A stretch of DNA of 64,000 nt from Hyphomicrobiales bacterium (GTDB taxonomy: Bacteria > Pseudomonadota > Alphaproteobacteria > Rhizobiales > Beijerinckiaceae), in the NCBI GenBank assembly GCA_930633495.1, contig CAKNFJ010000001.1:2875001-2939000 (forward strand). Direction: 5' to 3'. Shown in pieces: positions 1 through 8,603 of this stretch. Each line of letters starts with the position of its first letter. Position 1 is the stretch's first letter. The position numbers were made by a program, and so were the translations under genes. Below the pieces are notes generated by a model. That model was not told the origin of the DNA and did not search any database. It saw nothing but the letters and a program-made list of their open reading frames with translations.

Positions 1-293
1 ATCGGCGGCAGCAGCAGCAGGAGCAGGCCGGCCTCGAAGAGCAGCGCATGCAGGATGCGCGTCGGGAGGTTCTTGCGGCTGTGCCCGGCGAGGCGAAGCA
101 TCGCGTGGTCGAAGCCGAGGTTGAAGACGAAGTTCCAGAGCGTCGCGACCGTGGCGGAGCCGACGCCGATCACGCCCATATGCGTCGCCGGCACGCCGAA
201 GAGCTGGGCGCCGCCCGGAATCACCAGCGCCAGTCCGATCGCCTCGAAGAGGAGCGTATGGCGGACCCGGTCGGGAAAGGAGCGCAGCGACAT
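1..293 (-). CDS. PACE-family multidrug efflux transporter (5' part, runs off the left edge)
   Basis: This minus-strand gene starts at the ATG complementary to 291-293 and is open to the window edge, giving 97 codons of a protein that is usually about 140-150 residues. The predicted product starts MSLRSFPDRVRHTLLFEAIG and contains WNFVFNLGFD and a second LLFEAGLLLLL hydrophobic helix. The duplicated R-x-x-H-x-x-L-F-E-x-x motif is typical of the bacterial transmembrane pair (PF05232) fold of PACE exporters such as AceI, which extrude biocides like chlorhexidine at the inner membrane. The gene is divergent from a LysR gene 88 bp away, the same arrangement as aceI/aceR. The family call is strong from the motif pair; the substrate is not inferable. 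Confidence 0.8.
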   Translation of the reverse strand, partial: MSLRSFPDRVRHTLLFEAIGLALVIPGGAQLFGVPATHMGVIGVGSATVATLWNFVFNLGFDHAMLRLAGHSRKNLPTRILHALLFEAGLLLLLLPP

Positions 294-363
294 TCGAAAC
301 ACCTGATGATCTCGTTGACGCGCCGCTTTCTATCGCCAAATTCGAGTCTATCAAGTTAGGTCA

Positions 364-380
364 TATCTGGATTTGAGATA
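364..380. promoter_or_regulatory. Candidate LysR operator (TATCT-N7-AGATA) in the PACE/LysR divergent region
   Basis: A perfect inverted repeat TATCT (364-368) and AGATA (376-380), separated by seven bases, ends one base before the LysR start codon. It contains a T-N11-A core (T366 to A378) as LysR-type sites do. Its overlap with the ribosome-binding region fits autorepression, but that is inference. Confidence 0.45.
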
Positions 381-381
381 G

Positions 382-1275
382 ATGGGCGTCACATTCGAGC
401 AGCTCGAAGCCTTCGTCGCGGCAGCCGAGCACGGCTCGTTCTCGGCTGCCGGCCGGGCGCTGCGCAAGGCGCAGTCGGCGGTCAGCACGCAGGTCGCCAA
501 TCTGGAGGAGGATCTGGGGATCGCCCTGTTCAGCCGGGCTGGCCGCAACCCCGTGCCGACAGCGGCGGGCGAGCGGCTGCTGCGGGAGGCGCGGGTGATC
601 CTCGACCGGCGCGAGCATCTGGTCGGTGTCGCCAGCGGCTTCGAGGCGCATGTCGAGACCCGGCTGGTCGTGGCCATCGACGGGCTGTATCCCGAGCATC
701 TGCTGGGCGCGCTGTTCGCCGATTTCGCCACGCATTTTCCACATGTCGAGCTGGAGCTGCTGTTCCCCATGATGGAGGACGTCAGCCGGCTCGTCCTGGC
801 CGGGCAGGCCGATATCGGCGTGATGTGGCGCCAGGAGGTGCTGCCGCCCGAGCTCGGCTTCCAGACTGTCGGCTGGGTGCCGATCAAGCTCGTCTGCGGA
901 AAGGGGCATCCGCTGGCCGGTACCCGCGTCGACTGGGAAGATCTCAAGCGTCACCGCCAGATCCTCGTGGCGGCGCGCAGCGACGGGCCGGAGAAGCAGC
1001 GTCTGCGCGTCGCAGCCGAGGTCTGGTGGGTCGAAAGTCACTGGGTGATCCTGCAACTGGTCAAGCAGGGCATCGGTTGGGCCTTCGTTTCGAACTACGT
1101 CATCGAGAATTCGCCGGTGGCGGCCGATCTCGTCACGCCCGATCTGCAGTTCGACAATTTCGATCTGCCCGTGGCGCTGGAGATGGTCTGGCACAAGCAG
1201 CGCCCCAGCGGGCCGGCGGCGAACTGGCTGCGCGACCGTTTCGCGGCCATGCGCATCGATGCCGCGCAATCTTGA
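382..1275 (+). CDS. LysR-family transcriptional regulator, divergent from the PACE exporter
   Basis: The 297-residue length is normal for the family. The N-terminal winged helix-turn-helix is clear (FEQLEAFVAAAEHGSFSAAG, then KAQSAVSTQVANLEEDLG, residues about 5-62), followed by a periplasmic-binding-like effector domain (about residues 90-290) with the usual DIGVMW strand. The protein is probably a cytoplasmic DNA-binding activator/repressor. Its head-to-head position with a PACE gene suggests it controls that exporter, as AceR controls aceI. A 240-bp gap with its own inverted repeats separates it from the importer genes downstream, so it is probably not part of that operon. The inducer is unknown. 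Confidence 0.9.
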   Translation: MGVTFEQLEAFVAAAEHGSFSAAGRALRKAQSAVSTQVANLEEDLGIALFSRAGRNPVPTAAGERLLREARVILDRREHLVGVASGFEAHVETRLVVAIDGLYPEHLLGALFADFATHFPHVELELLFPMMEDVSRLVLAGQADIGVMWRQEVLPPELGFQTVGWVPIKLVCGKGHPLAGTRVDWEDLKRHRQILVAARSDGPEKQRLRVAAEVWWVESHWVILQLVKQGIGWAFVSNYVIENSPVAADLVTPDLQFDNFDLPVALEMVWHKQRPSGPAANWLRDRFAAMRIDAAQS

Positions 1276-1416
1276 CCGCCGCGCGGGTTCCGACAGACTG
1301 ACGGCTGCTGTGCGTCCCTTCGATAAGAGAGGGAATTAAATTACATGTCGATTTTCTCGACGCGTGCCGCCGGGCGAAGATCCTTGAGGTCGAGGCCGAT
1401 TTCGGTGGTTTTTGGC

Positions 1417-1511
1417 GAAATTATGATTCAATGGCTTGCCACTCTGCGGGTGGCATGATATCAAGCGGGTAATAAAATTTCATAGCGCCGCAATAGCGGT
1501 TATCTAGGGAG
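1417..1511 (+). promoter_or_regulatory. Leader of the first oligopeptide-type importer: inverted repeats and RBS
   Basis: The 240-bp region before the binding-protein gene holds a perfect hairpin TGCCAC-N7-GTGGCA (1437-1455). Two AT-rich half-matches to a GAAAT/ATTTC-type RpiR palindrome flank it: GAAATTATGATTC at 1417-1429 and TAATAAAATTTCA at 1470-1482. A good RBS, AGGGAG, lies at 1506-1511. An RpiR gene ends the downstream operon, so it is a plausible ligand for these sites; this is inference. Confidence 0.35.
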
Positions 1512-1516
1512 CGGTT

Positions 1517-3082
1517 ATGCACAACGACACATTCTCGCGCGCAGCCCTGACGCGACGTGGCCTTGCCGGCCTTGCGGCCGGTCTCGCCGCCTCGACCATG
1601 CTGGCTCCGTCGGCCGGCCAGGCCCAGGCGACGTCGAGCGCGAACCTCGCCATGGTCGGCGAGCCGCAGTCGCTCGACCCGATGGCGTCGACCGCCGACC
1701 TCGTCGGCACGATCATGCAGCATGTCTACGAGCCGCTGTTCACCTTCGACGCCAACTGGGCGACCCAGCCGATGCTGGCTGCCGCGCTGCCCACCATCTC
1801 GGCCGACGGCAAGACCTACACGATCGAGCTGCGCAAGGGCGTGAAGCTGCATAATGGCCGCGACCTCGATGCCGAGGACGTCGTCGCCTCGCTGAAGCGC
1901 TGGTTCGACATGACGCCGCGCGGCAAGGGCCTGGCCAAGAGCCTCACCGGCATCACCGCCAAGGGCCCGTCCACGGTCGAGATCGTGCTGAACAAGGTCG
2001 AGCCGTCGCTGCTCGCGCATCTGGCCCTGCCGTCAGGCTTCGCCGCGATCATGGCTAAGGAATCGATTGCCAATCCGCTGACCGAGTTCGTCGGCACCGG
2101 CCCCTATAAGTTCCGCGAGCGCAAGCCCGATCAGTTCGTCGTTCTGGTCAAGCACGAGGGTTACGCCTCGCGCAGCGAGCCTGCCTCCGGCTATGCCGGC
2201 AAGCGCGAGGCCAAGATCGACGAGCTGCGCTTCATCCCGGTCCCCAACGCCAATACCCGCCTCGAGGGCGTGATCGCGGGCCAGTATCAGTTCTCGGACC
2301 AGCTTCCGGTCGAGAGCTTCAAGAAGCTGTCGGCGGCGAGCGCCGCGCGGGCCGTGCTGACCATGCCCTTCGGCTTCCCCTATTTCCCGACCAACACCAA
2401 GCAGGGGCCGATGGCCGATCTGAAGGTCCGCCAGGCCTTCCAGATGGCGCTCGATCTCGAAGAGGTGCTGATGGCCGGCTTCGGCGAGCCGAAATTCTTC
2501 GCGCTGGCGCCGGAGCATTTCCCGAAGGGCTCGCCCTTCTTCTCGGAGGCGGGCAAGGACAAGTACAGCAAGGCCGATGCCGCCGGCGCCAAGAAGCTCC
2601 TGGCCGAGGCCAAGTATGATGGCACGCCGATCCGCATCCTGAACTCCAAGCAGTACGACTTCCATCATCGCATGGCGCTGGTCATGGCCGAGCAGATGAA
2701 GGCGGCCGGCTTCAAGGTGCAGCTCGACGTCGTCGACTGGGCGACGCTGATCCAGCGCCGCGGCGACCCGGCGCTGTGGGACATCTACATCACCCACTCC
2801 GCCTTCCTGCCCGAGCCGATGCTCTCGCCGCCGCAGCTCGGCGACGGCGCACCCGGCTGGTGGTCGACCCCCGCCAAGGAAGCGGCGCTCACCGCCTTCA
2901 ACGCCGAGCCCGATCCGGCCAAGCGCGGCGCGCTCTGGGGCAAGGTCCAGCAGGTGGTCTATGACGAGGTGCCCTATATCCGCGCCGGCAATTTCGGCGC
3001 GCTCTCCGGCGCTTCCGCCAAGATGACCGACTACGCCGCGATGCCGTGGCCGTCCTTCTGGAACGTCGGCCTGGGCAAGTAA
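1517..3082 (+). CDS. Oligopeptide/dipeptide-type ABC transporter substrate-binding protein
   Basis: The product has 521 residues, normal for solute-binding protein family 5 (DppA/OppA). The N-terminus carries a likely Tat signal (LTRRGLAGLAAG followed by a hydrophobic stretch and a cut near SAGQAQA), so a folded lipid-free periplasmic protein is expected. Family hallmarks are the EPQSLDP opening, YEPLFTFD, the LRKGVKLHNGRDLDAEDVV block and a GTGPYKF segment. It delivers peptides or similar ligands to the two permeases that follow. A strong 12-bp stem-loop lies directly after it, which commonly stabilises the binding-protein mRNA. The ligand is unknown and no ATPase gene accompanies the set. 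Confidence 0.92.
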   Translation: MHNDTFSRAALTRRGLAGLAAGLAASTMLAPSAGQAQATSSANLAMVGEPQSLDPMASTADLVGTIMQHVYEPLFTFDANWATQPMLAAALPTISADGKTYTIELRKGVKLHNGRDLDAEDVVASLKRWFDMTPRGKGLAKSLTGITAKGPSTVEIVLNKVEPSLLAHLALPSGFAAIMAKESIANPLTEFVGTGPYKFRERKPDQFVVLVKHEGYASRSEPASGYAGKREAKIDELRFIPVPNANTRLEGVIAGQYQFSDQLPVESFKKLSAASAARAVLTMPFGFPYFPTNTKQGPMADLKVRQAFQMALDLEEVLMAGFGEPKFFALAPEHFPKGSPFFSEAGKDKYSKADAAGAKKLLAEAKYDGTPIRILNSKQYDFHHRMALVMAEQMKAAGFKVQLDVVDWATLIQRRGDPALWDIYITHSAFLPEPMLSPPQLGDGAPGWWSTPAKEAALTAFNAEPDPAKRGALWGKVQQVVYDEVPYIRAGNFGALSGASAKMTDYAAMPWPSFWNVGLGK

Positions 3083-3107
3083 TCCCCCGATGACCGATCG
3101 CATAGCC

Positions 3108-3137
3108 GGCCCGGCGCGGTTCGATCCGCGCCGGGCC
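3108..3137 (+). terminator. Strong intercistronic stem-loop after the binding protein gene
   Basis: A perfect 12-bp stem, GGCCCGGCGCGG (3108-3119) pairing with 3126-3137 around a 6-base loop, lies 26 bp after the stop codon. There is no long T tract, so it more likely protects the upstream mRNA or partly terminates transcription than ending the operon. Confidence 0.6.
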
Positions 3138-3221
3138 GTTCCCGAACCAGCCTGCCTTCCGCCCGGATAGCCGCGCGCCCTGCCGGGCGCGACGATGGCG
3201 GCCCTGCATTTGTTGTCGAAC

Positions 3222-3262
3222 CGGATCTTTCCGAAAGGCGGACGCCGCTTTTCGGCCCGACG
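3222..3262. repeat. Dispersed palindromic intergenic repeat, type 2 (copy 1)
   Basis: The block carries CCGAAAGGCGGACGCCGCTT and a closing TCGGCCCGACG. It reads as a diverged inverse copy of the element at 8551-8592 (shared core CCGAAAAGCGG...CGCTTT). Self-complementary halves and an intergenic position mark it as a REP-like element. Confidence 0.5.
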
Positions 3263-3280
3263 CCAGAGGGAGCGTATCGG

Positions 3281-4222
3281 ATGCTTGCGCATATAGGACG
3301 CCGGCTCGCCGGCCTGTTGCTCGTGCTGTTCATCGTCGCCGCGATGGTCTTCTTCCTGACGCGGCTGGCGCCCGGCGATCCGGCCGCGCTGATGCTGGGC
3401 GATCAGGCCACGGCCGAGGACATCGCCAAGCTGCGCACCGCCTACGGCCTCGACAAGCCTTTGGTGGTGCAGTTCGTCCTCTGGCTGAAGGAGGTCGCCG
3501 GAGGCAATCTCGGGCAGTCGATCTTCCTGCAGCGGCCGGTGACGCAGGCGCTGGCGGAGCGGGCCGAGCCGACCTTCTTTCTGGCGATGTTCTCGCTCGC
3601 CATCGCGGCGGCGATCGGCGTGCCGGCTGGCATCGCCTCGGCGGTCTGGCGCGGGCGCCCGATCGACCAGGCCGTCAGCGGGCTCGCCATGCTGGCCGCC
3701 AACATCCCGAGTTTCTGGCTCGGCCTGATCTTCATCCAGCTTTTCGCGGTCAAGCTCGGCTGGTTCCCGGTCGCCGGCTACGGCTCGCCGCAGGCGGGGC
3801 TCGGCGAGCGCTTGCAGCATCTGCTGCTGCCTTCCGCCGTGCTCGGCGTCGTCAATTCGGCGCTGATCACGCGCTTCACCCGCGCGAGCATGCTCGACAT
3901 CCTCAATGCCGATTTCCTGCGGACCGCACGGGCGAAGGGGCTGTCGGAACGGCGCGTCCTGCTAGGGCACGCCTTCCGCAACGTGCTCGTGCCGGTCATC
4001 ACGGTGCTGGGCCTGACGCTGGCGCTGCTGATCGGCGGTGCGATCGTGACCGAGACGGTGTTCGGGCTGCCGGGCATCGGCAATCTCGTCGTCTCCGCCG
4101 TGCTGCGCCGCGACTATCCGGTGATCCAGGGCGCGCTGCTCGCGGTCGCTGCGATCTATGTCCTGATCAACCTGCTCATCGACGTGATCTACACGCTCGT
4201 CGATCCGCGTGTCCGTTACTGA
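3281..4222 (+). CDS. Oligopeptide-type ABC transporter permease (DppB-like)
   Basis: The 313-residue inner-membrane protein has the N-terminal helix and PGDPAALMLG motif of DppB/OppB permeases, about six hydrophobic segments, and the EAA coupling loop with RTARAKGLSERRVLLGHAFR near residues 211-230. The EAA loop contacts the ATPase. It pairs with the next permease to form the translocation channel for the ligand bound by the product at 1517-3082. The gene lies 198 bp after the binding-protein gene, behind a stem-loop and a REP-like element, so it may be expressed at a lower level. Confidence 0.92.
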   Translation: MLAHIGRRLAGLLLVLFIVAAMVFFLTRLAPGDPAALMLGDQATAEDIAKLRTAYGLDKPLVVQFVLWLKEVAGGNLGQSIFLQRPVTQALAERAEPTFFLAMFSLAIAAAIGVPAGIASAVWRGRPIDQAVSGLAMLAANIPSFWLGLIFIQLFAVKLGWFPVAGYGSPQAGLGERLQHLLLPSAVLGVVNSALITRFTRASMLDILNADFLRTARAKGLSERRVLLGHAFRNVLVPVITVLGLTLALLIGGAIVTETVFGLPGIGNLVVSAVLRRDYPVIQGALLAVAAIYVLINLLIDVIYTLVDPRVRY

Positions 4223-4232
4223 GGGGGCGACG

Positions 4233-5078
4233 ATGAACTCACCTGTCCTCGCCTTCTTCCGCAGCCTGTTCCGGCGCAAGCTCGTGCTCGTCGCCACGGT
4301 CGTTCTCGCGGTGGTCTTCGTCCTCGCGGTGCTCGCACCCTGGCTCGCGCCCTATGATCCGGGCGCGATGCGTGTCGCACGGCGCCTGCGCCCGCCGAGC
4401 GAGGTCAACTGGTTCGGCACCGACGAACTCGGCCGCGACATCTTCTCGCGCATCGTCTGGGGCGCGCGCGCCTCGCTCGGCATCGGCTTTTCCGTGGTGG
4501 TGATCTCGGTGGCGCTCGGCACGGCGCTCGGGCTGCTCGCCGGCTACTACAAGCGCCTCGACGGGCCGATCATGCGCTTCGTCGATGCACTGATGTCACT
4601 GCCCGACATCCTGCTCGCGATCTTCCTCGTCGCGGTGCTGGGTGCTTCCGCCGGCAACGTCATCCTGGCCCTGTCGATCGTCTATACGCCGCGCGTCGTG
4701 CGTGTCATCCGGGCCTCGACGCTGGTGGTGCGCGAGATGCCTTTCGTCGAATCGGCGCGCTCGATCGGTGCCTCGACGGCCCGCATCCTGTCGGTGCATC
4801 TGTTGCCGAACATCGCCTCGCCGGTCCTGGTCCAGGCGACCTTCATCTTCGCCTATGCGGTGCTGGCGGAGGCGGGCCTTTCGTTCCTCGGCGCCGGCGT
4901 GCCGCCGGAGACCCCGACCTGGGGCACGATGATCGCGTCCGGCCAGCAGTATGCCGACGATGCCTTCTGGCTCGTCGCCTTCCCGGGCCTCGCCATCGTG
5001 TTCGTGGCATTGTCCTTGCAGATTCTCGGCGACGGGCTGCGCGACATGCTCGATCCGCGGCTCAGGAAGGCCCTGTGA
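4233..5078 (+). CDS. Oligopeptide-type ABC transporter permease (DppC-like)
   Basis: The product has 281 residues with an N-terminal transmembrane helix, then the DppC/OppC block WFGTDELGRDIFSRIVWGAR, five further membrane helices, and an EAA loop with ESARSIGASTARILSVHLLP. I prefer the ATG at 4233 because GAGGGGG (4221-4227) sits at the right distance; an upstream in-frame ATG at 4209 lies inside the preceding gene. It is the partner of the DppB-like permease. An RpiR gene follows in place of the usual DppD/DppF ATPases. Confidence 0.92.
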   Translation: MNSPVLAFFRSLFRRKLVLVATVVLAVVFVLAVLAPWLAPYDPGAMRVARRLRPPSEVNWFGTDELGRDIFSRIVWGARASLGIGFSVVVISVALGTALGLLAGYYKRLDGPIMRFVDALMSLPDILLAIFLVAVLGASAGNVILALSIVYTPRVVRVIRASTLVVREMPFVESARSIGASTARILSVHLLPNIASPVLVQATFIFAYAVLAEAGLSFLGAGVPPETPTWGTMIASGQQYADDAFWLVAFPGLAIVFVALSLQILGDGLRDMLDPRLRKAL

Positions 5079-5121
5079 TGGTTCCGGCCCGCGGGCGCGG
5101 TTTCGAGGGAGCTTCCCCGGC

Positions 5122-6105
5122 ATGAGCAGTGCGTTCGATATCGTGGCGGCGGGCCGACAGGGCGGGTCCGAGGAGGCTGTCGGCGCGTCCGACATCCTCA
5201 GCACGATCCGCTCCGGCCTCGACGCCATGTCCGAGAGCCAGCGGCGTGTCGGGGCCCTCTTCCTCGACGATCCCGACTGGGCCGTGAAGGCCAATGTCGA
5301 GGAGATCGCCGCGCGCGCCGGCGTCAGCGCGCCGACGATCGTGCGCTTCGCCCGGGCGATCGGCTGCGAGGGACTCAAGGACCTCAAGCTCAAGCTCGCC
5401 GGGGCTCTGGCGCTCGGGGCCCCGTTCCTGCACCGCTCGGTGCATGTCGGCGAGACGGCGGCCGATGTCGTGCGCAACGTCACCGGCAGCATAACGACGG
5501 TGATCGCCGAGTGGCAGCGCCGCCTCGACCCGGCCGACCTCGACCGGGCCGCGGCGGCGATCAAGAACGCCCGCCGGGTCGACTGCCTCGGCACCGGCGC
5601 GACCTCGCATTTCCTGGCGCAGGACCTGCAGGCGCGGCTCTTCCGACTCGGCCTGACGGCGAACGCCTTCTCGGACGCGCATTTCCAGCTCGTCGCGGCC
5701 GCGACCCTGACATCGGCCGATGTCCTCGTCGCGATTTCCTTCGTGGGTCGCATGCCGTCGCTGCTGCGGGCGGTCGAGGTCGGCCGGGCGCGGGGCGCGA
5801 CGGTGATCGCCTTGACGCAGGCGCGCACGCCGCTGGCCGAACTCAGCCATATCGTGCTGCCGATGGATGTGCCGAGCGATGCGACGATGCTCGTCGGAAC
5901 CGACGCCTATGTCGTCCAGCTCATCGCGATCGAAGTGCTGATGATCATGGTCGGGCTGCGCCAGGGCCCCGAGCTGATCGCCCGCATGAACGACCTCCAC
6001 CATGTGCTGAACACCTATGGCGTCGACCGCGAGGACCCTTCCGTCCTGCACGCCGGCTGGCGCCAGATGCTCGAAGCCGAGCGAAGCCCCCCCGAGATGG
6101 ATTGA
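5122..6105 (+). CDS. RpiR/MurR-family regulator (HTH plus SIS domain)
   Basis: The 327-residue product has an N-terminal HTH_6 domain (residues about 18-95, with ANVEEIAARAGVSAPTIVRF) and a C-terminal SIS phosphosugar-binding domain (about 135-265, with CLGTGATSHFLAQDLQARLF). RpiR proteins repress or activate catabolic genes in response to a small, often phosphorylated ligand. The start at 5122 has GAGGGA 11 bp upstream. The gene lies 43 bp after the DppC-like permease on the same strand, so it is probably the local regulator of the importer operon. Confidence 0.88.
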   Translation: MSSAFDIVAAGRQGGSEEAVGASDILSTIRSGLDAMSESQRRVGALFLDDPDWAVKANVEEIAARAGVSAPTIVRFARAIGCEGLKDLKLKLAGALALGAPFLHRSVHVGETAADVVRNVTGSITTVIAEWQRRLDPADLDRAAAAIKNARRVDCLGTGATSHFLAQDLQARLFRLGLTANAFSDAHFQLVAAATLTSADVLVAISFVGRMPSLLRAVEVGRARGATVIALTQARTPLAELSHIVLPMDVPSDATMLVGTDAYVVQLIAIEVLMIMVGLRQGPELIARMNDLHHVLNTYGVDREDPSVLHAGWRQMLEAERSPPEMD

Positions 6106-6129
6106 GCTTGCGGGGCGGGCGAGGCCGCC

Positions 6130-7248
6130 TCAGGCCCCCCGGCTATGGTCCGTTCTCAGGCGCCGTTCGATGAAGCGGCTGTAGGAGCCCATGCCGTAGC
6201 TGAACACGGCATAGACCAGCGCCGCGAAAACATAGCCCTCGAGCACGGCGATGCCTTGCCAGATCGGATCGCGCATCGCCGAGCGCACGGTATCGAGGAA
6301 ATCGAGCAGGCCGATGATCGTGACCAGGGTCGTGTCCTGGAAGAAGCCGATGAAGATGTTGACCAGCGGCGGAATGACGATCTTGAGCGCCTGCGGCAGC
6401 ACGATCTTGCGCATCGACAGCCAGTAGCCGAGGCCGAGCGAGGCGGCCGCCTCGTGCTGGCCCTTGGGCACGGCCTGCAGCCCGCCGCGGACCGTCTCGG
6501 CGATATAGGCGCCGGCGAAGATGATGATTGCGACCTGGGCGCGCAGCAATTTGTCGATGGTCACGCCGTCGGGCATGAACAGCGGCAGCATCACCGAGGC
6601 CATGAACAGGATCGAGACCAGCGGCACGCCGCGCACCATCTCGATGAAGACGACGGCGATGACCTGGATCGCCGGCAGCTTCGACGAGCGCGCCAGCGCC
6701 AGCAGCACGCCCAGCACGAAGCCGAAGGCGAGCCCGATCGAGGAGAGCATGAAGGAGAGCGGCAGGCCGCCCCAATTGGTGGTGTTGACGATGCGCAGCC
6801 CGAAGACGCCGCCATACATCAGGGTGCCGCAGATAACGACGACGGCCAGCCAGAGCCAGAGCAAACGGCGCGACCAGAAGCGCGGGATCATCGAATAGAT
6901 CATCGCGCCCAGGAAGAGCAGCACCGCCAGTGCCGGCCGCCAGTGCTCTTCGTATGGGTAGAAGCCGAAGATCATGAAGCGCAGCTTCGCCGCTAGGAAC
7001 GGCCAGCAGGCGCCCGCGCCTGCCGCCGCCTTGCAGGTCTGCGGCCCGCCCTCGACGATGGCGCGGGTGACGAGCCAGCCCCAGGCGCCAGTGATCAGCC
7101 GGTAGATCAGCCACAGGCAGGCGAAGGTGACGACCGCGTTGAGCGGCGACCCGACATAGGGCTTCAGCACGGCGAACCAGCCGCCGCCCTGGGGCGGCCG
7201 CTCCCTGGGCGCCGCATCGAGCATGGCTGTATCGGTCAGATTGGCCAT
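6130..7248 (-). CDS. aapM: General L-amino acid ABC transporter permease AapM
   Basis: The 372-residue polytopic protein has the architecture of AapM/BztC: an N-terminal extra membrane region, then a HisM-type core ending in ETVRGGLQAVPKGQHEAAAS (EAA loop) and ALKIVIPPLVNIFIGFFQDT. It forms the channel with AapQ and imports a broad range of L-amino acids delivered by AapJ. Its ATG lies one base after the aapQ stop, so the two are translationally coupled. The usual fourth gene, aapP (ATPase), is absent: the next gene is the convergent RpiR gene. Confidence 0.92.
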   Translation of the reverse strand: MANLTDTAMLDAAPRERPPQGGGWFAVLKPYVGSPLNAVVTFACLWLIYRLITGAWGWLVTRAIVEGGPQTCKAAAGAGACWPFLAAKLRFMIFGFYPYEEHWRPALAVLLFLGAMIYSMIPRFWSRRLLWLWLAVVVICGTLMYGGVFGLRIVNTTNWGGLPLSFMLSSIGLAFGFVLGVLLALARSSKLPAIQVIAVVFIEMVRGVPLVSILFMASVMLPLFMPDGVTIDKLLRAQVAIIIFAGAYIAETVRGGLQAVPKGQHEAAASLGLGYWLSMRKIVLPQALKIVIPPLVNIFIGFFQDTTLVTIIGLLDFLDTVRSAMRDPIWQGIAVLEGYVFAALVYAVFSYGMGSYSRFIERRLRTDHSRGA

Positions 7249-7249
7249 C

Positions 7250-8422
7250 TCAGCGCTCCACCAGCGCGACGCGCCTGTTGTACCAGTTCATGAACAGCGA
7301 GATCGCGATGGACATCCCGAGATAGACCAGCATGAAGATCGCGATGCCCTCGATGGCCTGCCCGGTTTGGTTCATCGTCGTGTTGGAGACCATCACCAGA
7401 TCCGGGTAGCCGATGGCGATGGCGAGCGACGAGTTCTTGAAGGTCGAGAGATAAGAGCTGGTCAGCGGTGGGATGATCACGCGCAGCGCCTGCGGCAGTA
7501 CGACGAGCCGCATCGTCTGGCGGTCGTGCAGGCCGACCGAGCGCGCGGCCTCCCATTGCCCCCGGCCGACCGACAGGATGCCGGCGCGCACGATCTCGGC
7601 GATGCCGGCAGAGGCCGAGAGGCCGAGTCCGACCAGCAATGCGGTGAATTCCGGCGTGACCTGCACGCCGCCGGTAATCCGGAAACGGCCCTTTTCCGGC
7701 CAGTTCACCACGAAATCCGGCTGGAAAATCAGGAAGGCGAGGAGTGTCGGCGTGGCCAGGGCGAGCAGGACGAACGGCCAGGCGGCGCGGCTGTGGCCGG
7801 AGACGACCCGCCGGCGGTGGAAGTGCGAGGCGACGATGCAGGCGAGCAGGATGCCGAGAGCCAGGCCCGCCAGCACGCCGGTATGCGCGAGCGACCAGCG
7901 CAGCGAGGGAATGATTAGGCCGCCATTGCTGAGAAAGACGTCCGGCAGGATCTGCCAGGCCTCCCGCACCGGCGGGAAGACCGAGACGATGAGCGCGTAC
8001 CAGAGGAACAGATAGAGCAGCAGGGGCACGTTGCGCAGCGCCTCGACATAGACGAGCGCCATCGCCGAGAGCAGCGGGTTGCGCGACAGCCGCGCGATGC
8101 CGACGACAAGGCCGAGCACCGTCGACAGGGCAACGGCGAAGACCGAGACCCAGACGGTGTTCAGCAGTCCGACGAGGATGGCGCGGCCATAGGTGTCGCC
8201 GGAATCGTAGGAAATGAAGGACTGGCTGATGACGAAGCCGGCCGGGCGGGAAAGATAGGCGAAGCCGGTTGCGATGTTCTGTTCGGCCAGCTTCCGGGAC
8301 ACCGTGTTGAACAGATAGAAGCCGATGCCGACGACGAGGGCGACCGCCACGACCTGATAGAGCACGGCGCGGACGCGCACGTCATAGAGCAGCCGCACCG
8401 GGCTGGAGGCTGAAGAGGCCAT
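7250..8422 (-). CDS. aapQ: General L-amino acid ABC transporter permease AapQ
   Basis: The product has 390 residues from the ATG complementary to 8420-8422, which begins MASSASSPVRLLYDVRVRAV as AapQ proteins do. A longer in-frame start at 8539 would add 39 non-conserved residues. The long periplasmic insert between early helices and the distal EAA loop (GILSVGRGQWEAARSVGLHD) are typical of AapQ/BztB. It is an inner-membrane partner of AapM in amino-acid uptake. A stem-loop and a repeat separate it from aapJ. Confidence 0.9.
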   Translation of the reverse strand: MASSASSPVRLLYDVRVRAVLYQVVAVALVVGIGFYLFNTVSRKLAEQNIATGFAYLSRPAGFVISQSFISYDSGDTYGRAILVGLLNTVWVSVFAVALSTVLGLVVGIARLSRNPLLSAMALVYVEALRNVPLLLYLFLWYALIVSVFPPVREAWQILPDVFLSNGGLIIPSLRWSLAHTGVLAGLALGILLACIVASHFHRRRVVSGHSRAAWPFVLLALATPTLLAFLIFQPDFVVNWPEKGRFRITGGVQVTPEFTALLVGLGLSASAGIAEIVRAGILSVGRGQWEAARSVGLHDRQTMRLVVLPQALRVIIPPLTSSYLSTFKNSSLAIAIGYPDLVMVSNTTMNQTGQAIEGIAIFMLVYLGMSIAISLFMNWYNRRVALVER

Positions 8423-8497
8423 CGGGCTGTTCCGGGCTGGAGACACGACCGGCCGCGCATGGCGGCCGGTGGCCTCAGGTCGATCGAGGGAACGCCA

Positions 8498-8535
8498 GAT
8501 CGCCGCGCGCCCCGTCAGGCGCGGCAGCGGCGATC
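8498..8535 (-). terminator. Stem-loop between aapJ and aapQ
   Basis: GATCGCCG (8498-8505) pairs with CGGCGATC (8528-8535), and CGCGCC (8506-8511) pairs with GGCGCG (8518-8523), leaving a small bulge. It follows the binding-protein gene in the transcribed direction and probably gives partial termination or mRNA protection. Confidence 0.45.
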
Positions 8536-8550
8536 TCATGATGTGTCACC

Positions 8551-8592
8551 GCATCGGACCGAAAAGCGGAATGCGCTTTGCGGCCTGATGCG
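8551..8592. repeat. Dispersed palindromic intergenic repeat, type 2 (copy 2)
   Basis: The block starts GCATCGGACCGAAAAGCGGA and ends in GCGGCCTGATGC. The two ends are partly complementary (GCATC/GATGC) and the core matches the inverse copy at 3222-3262. It lies just 3' of aapJ. Confidence 0.5.
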
Positions 8593-8603
8593 AACAGCTG
8601 GGA

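Noticed and set aside
2033..3820. Long minus-strand open frame of 595 codons
   Set aside because: It lies opposite the binding-protein and permease genes, is rich in Arg/Gly/His low-complexity text and has no domain. It is a shadow caused by high G+C.
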